Shown here in pieces: positions 6,638-7,329 of a stretch of DNA of 7,329 nucleotides. The notes under the pieces were generated by a model that did no database searches, had not been told where the DNA came from, and worked only from the letters and a program-made list of their open reading frames with translations. Positions within the stretch are counted from its first letter, which is position 1. The number at the start of each line of letters is the position of its first letter. The translations under genes were made by a program, and so were the position numbers. Origin of the DNA: a bacterium (GTDB lineage: Bacteria; Blakebacterota; Blakebacteria; Blakebacterales; Blakebacteraceae); the NCBI GenBank assembly GCA_025774205.1, contig JALGWK010000233.1, forward strand, positions 1-7,329. Reading direction: 5' to 3'.

Positions 6638-7209
6638 AAAAGGATTTCCGGTGATCATCAGCGCCCCTTCGGGCGCCGGGAAGACGAGTATCTGTTACGA
6701 GGTCCTCCGGCTGGTGGACGACGCGGAACCACTTCGTGGCGCCTGAAGAGTTCGAAGCGATGGTCGATCGCGGAGAACTTGCCGAGTGGGCAGAGGTTCA
6801 CGATGCCCTCTATGGCACGCTCAAGGCCAAGTTGAGCGGCGCTGTTGAGCGGGGCAAGGTGGTCATCCTCGACGTCGACGGACAGGGCGCCAACAGCCTC
6901 AGGAAGAATTTCCCCGACTCGGTACTGATCTTTATCTTTCCGCCTTCTCCGGCTGAACTGGCCGACCGGCTCGCCGGTCGCGGTACCGAGCGGGAAGAGA
7001 GCCTGAAGGCCAGGCTCCGGGCCGCCCCGCAGGAAGTCGAGAACGTGGAACTGTACGACTATGTCGTCGTGAATGAGGATTTTGAGGAATCGGTCAACCG
7101 GATAGTGCATATCATCGAGGCGGAACGGTGCGCCCTTGAACGCATGCGCGCGTTCATCGACAGGTATTCCGCGGCGTACTCGGGAAGTAAAGAAGGAGCT
7201 GAGAAGTGA
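6630..7209 (+). CDS. gmk: Guanylate kinase, broken by an internal deletion and frameshift
   Basis: Gmk phosphorylates GMP to GDP with ATP and is needed for GTP, dGTP and (p)ppGpp supply. The first part, from TTG 6630, reads MNEKGFPVIISAPSGAGKTS with a complete P-loop, continues to about VDD (6722) and stops at TGA 6744-6746. The rest lies in another frame, recognisable from about 6727 (NHFVAPEEFEAMVDRG). It continues through EWAEVHDALYGT, ILDVDGQGA, IFIFPPSPAEL, the LID region RLAGRGTEREE and YDYVVVNEDFEES to TGA 7207-7209. Between the parts roughly 20 residues are missing. These include the usual SVS-TTR-PR-GE-G segment that binds GMP. The frame change implies a loss of 3n+2 bases, about 60. 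A GTG at 6736 could start only the distal 157 residues, without a P-loop. The start is uncertain: ATG 6634 would work if one more A were present in the A-run. Confidence 0.92.
7193..7198 (+). promoter_or_regulatory. Ribosome-binding site of rpoZ
   Basis: AAGGAG lies inside the 3' end of gmk, 7 nt before the GTG at 7206. It is the strongest ribosome-binding site in the window and fixes the rpoZ start. Confidence 0.8.
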
Positions 7210-7329
7210 TCGAAAAACGTTTGAACGTGGAGGATTTCCGCAATACCACCCGGAACATCTACCGGGCAGTCGTGGTTGCGGCCCGGGAAGCCCGGAAGAT
7301 AAACAACCTCAGGCGCATGCAGGCGATCC
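7206..7329 (+). CDS. rpoZ: DNA-directed RNA polymerase omega subunit, N-terminal part (3' end outside window)
   Basis: Omega (the bacterial counterpart of Rpb6) helps fold and assemble the beta' subunit and often carries a ppGpp-binding site. Only the first 41 codons are in the window. The frame starts MIEKRLNVEDFRNTTRNIYR and continues through VVVAAREARKINNLRRMQAI, running open to the window edge. The short N-terminal strand, the helix with AAREAR+IN and the position directly after gmk fit omega. The GTG start overlaps the gmk stop as GTGA. Sequence signal in such a short piece is modest, and the call leans on the common gmk-rpoZ neighbourhood. Confidence 0.85.
   Translation, partial: MIEKRLNVEDFRNTTRNIYRAVVVAAREARKINNLRRMQAI

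Overview
The window is a tightly packed, one-strand stretch of core housekeeping genes from a GC-rich (about 60% by eye) diderm, rod-shaped bacterium. All genes read on the + strand. The order is mreB (3' part only), mreC, mreD, mrdA (PBP2), rodA, lgt, yicC, gmk, rpoZ (5' part only). The two halves resemble Desulfuromonadota/Desulfobacterota or FCB-type phyla, but no marker here fixes the phylum.

Positions 1-4775 are the cell-shape (rod complex) operon. MreB filaments, MreC and MreD organise the elongation machinery, PBP2 is its transpeptidase and RodA its glycan polymerase. Gaps are 30 nt or less, or genes overlap (ATGA at mreC/mreD). Positions 4776-4927 are the only real intergenic space. 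It holds a 102-nt imperfect palindrome (4783-4884) that is not a classical terminator. Positions 4928-7329 are lgt (lipoprotein diacylglyceryl transferase), yicC (endoribonuclease family), gmk (guanylate kinase) and rpoZ (RNA polymerase omega), again with overlaps or very short gaps. No convincing promoter, tRNA, rRNA, CRISPR array or transposase is visible.

The unexpected feature is damage to reading frames. The 3' end of mrdA appears shifted near 3530-3545. lgt is interrupted by a perfect 7-nt tandem duplication at 5033-5046. gmk has lost about 20 codons (the GMP-binding segment) plus the frame around 6717-6730. All three genes are normally essential. The set therefore suggests an error-prone assembly (for example a metagenomic contig) or, less likely, a decaying duplicate locus. 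I see no novel enzymatic system. The palindrome and the cluster of frame lesions are the items worth a second look.
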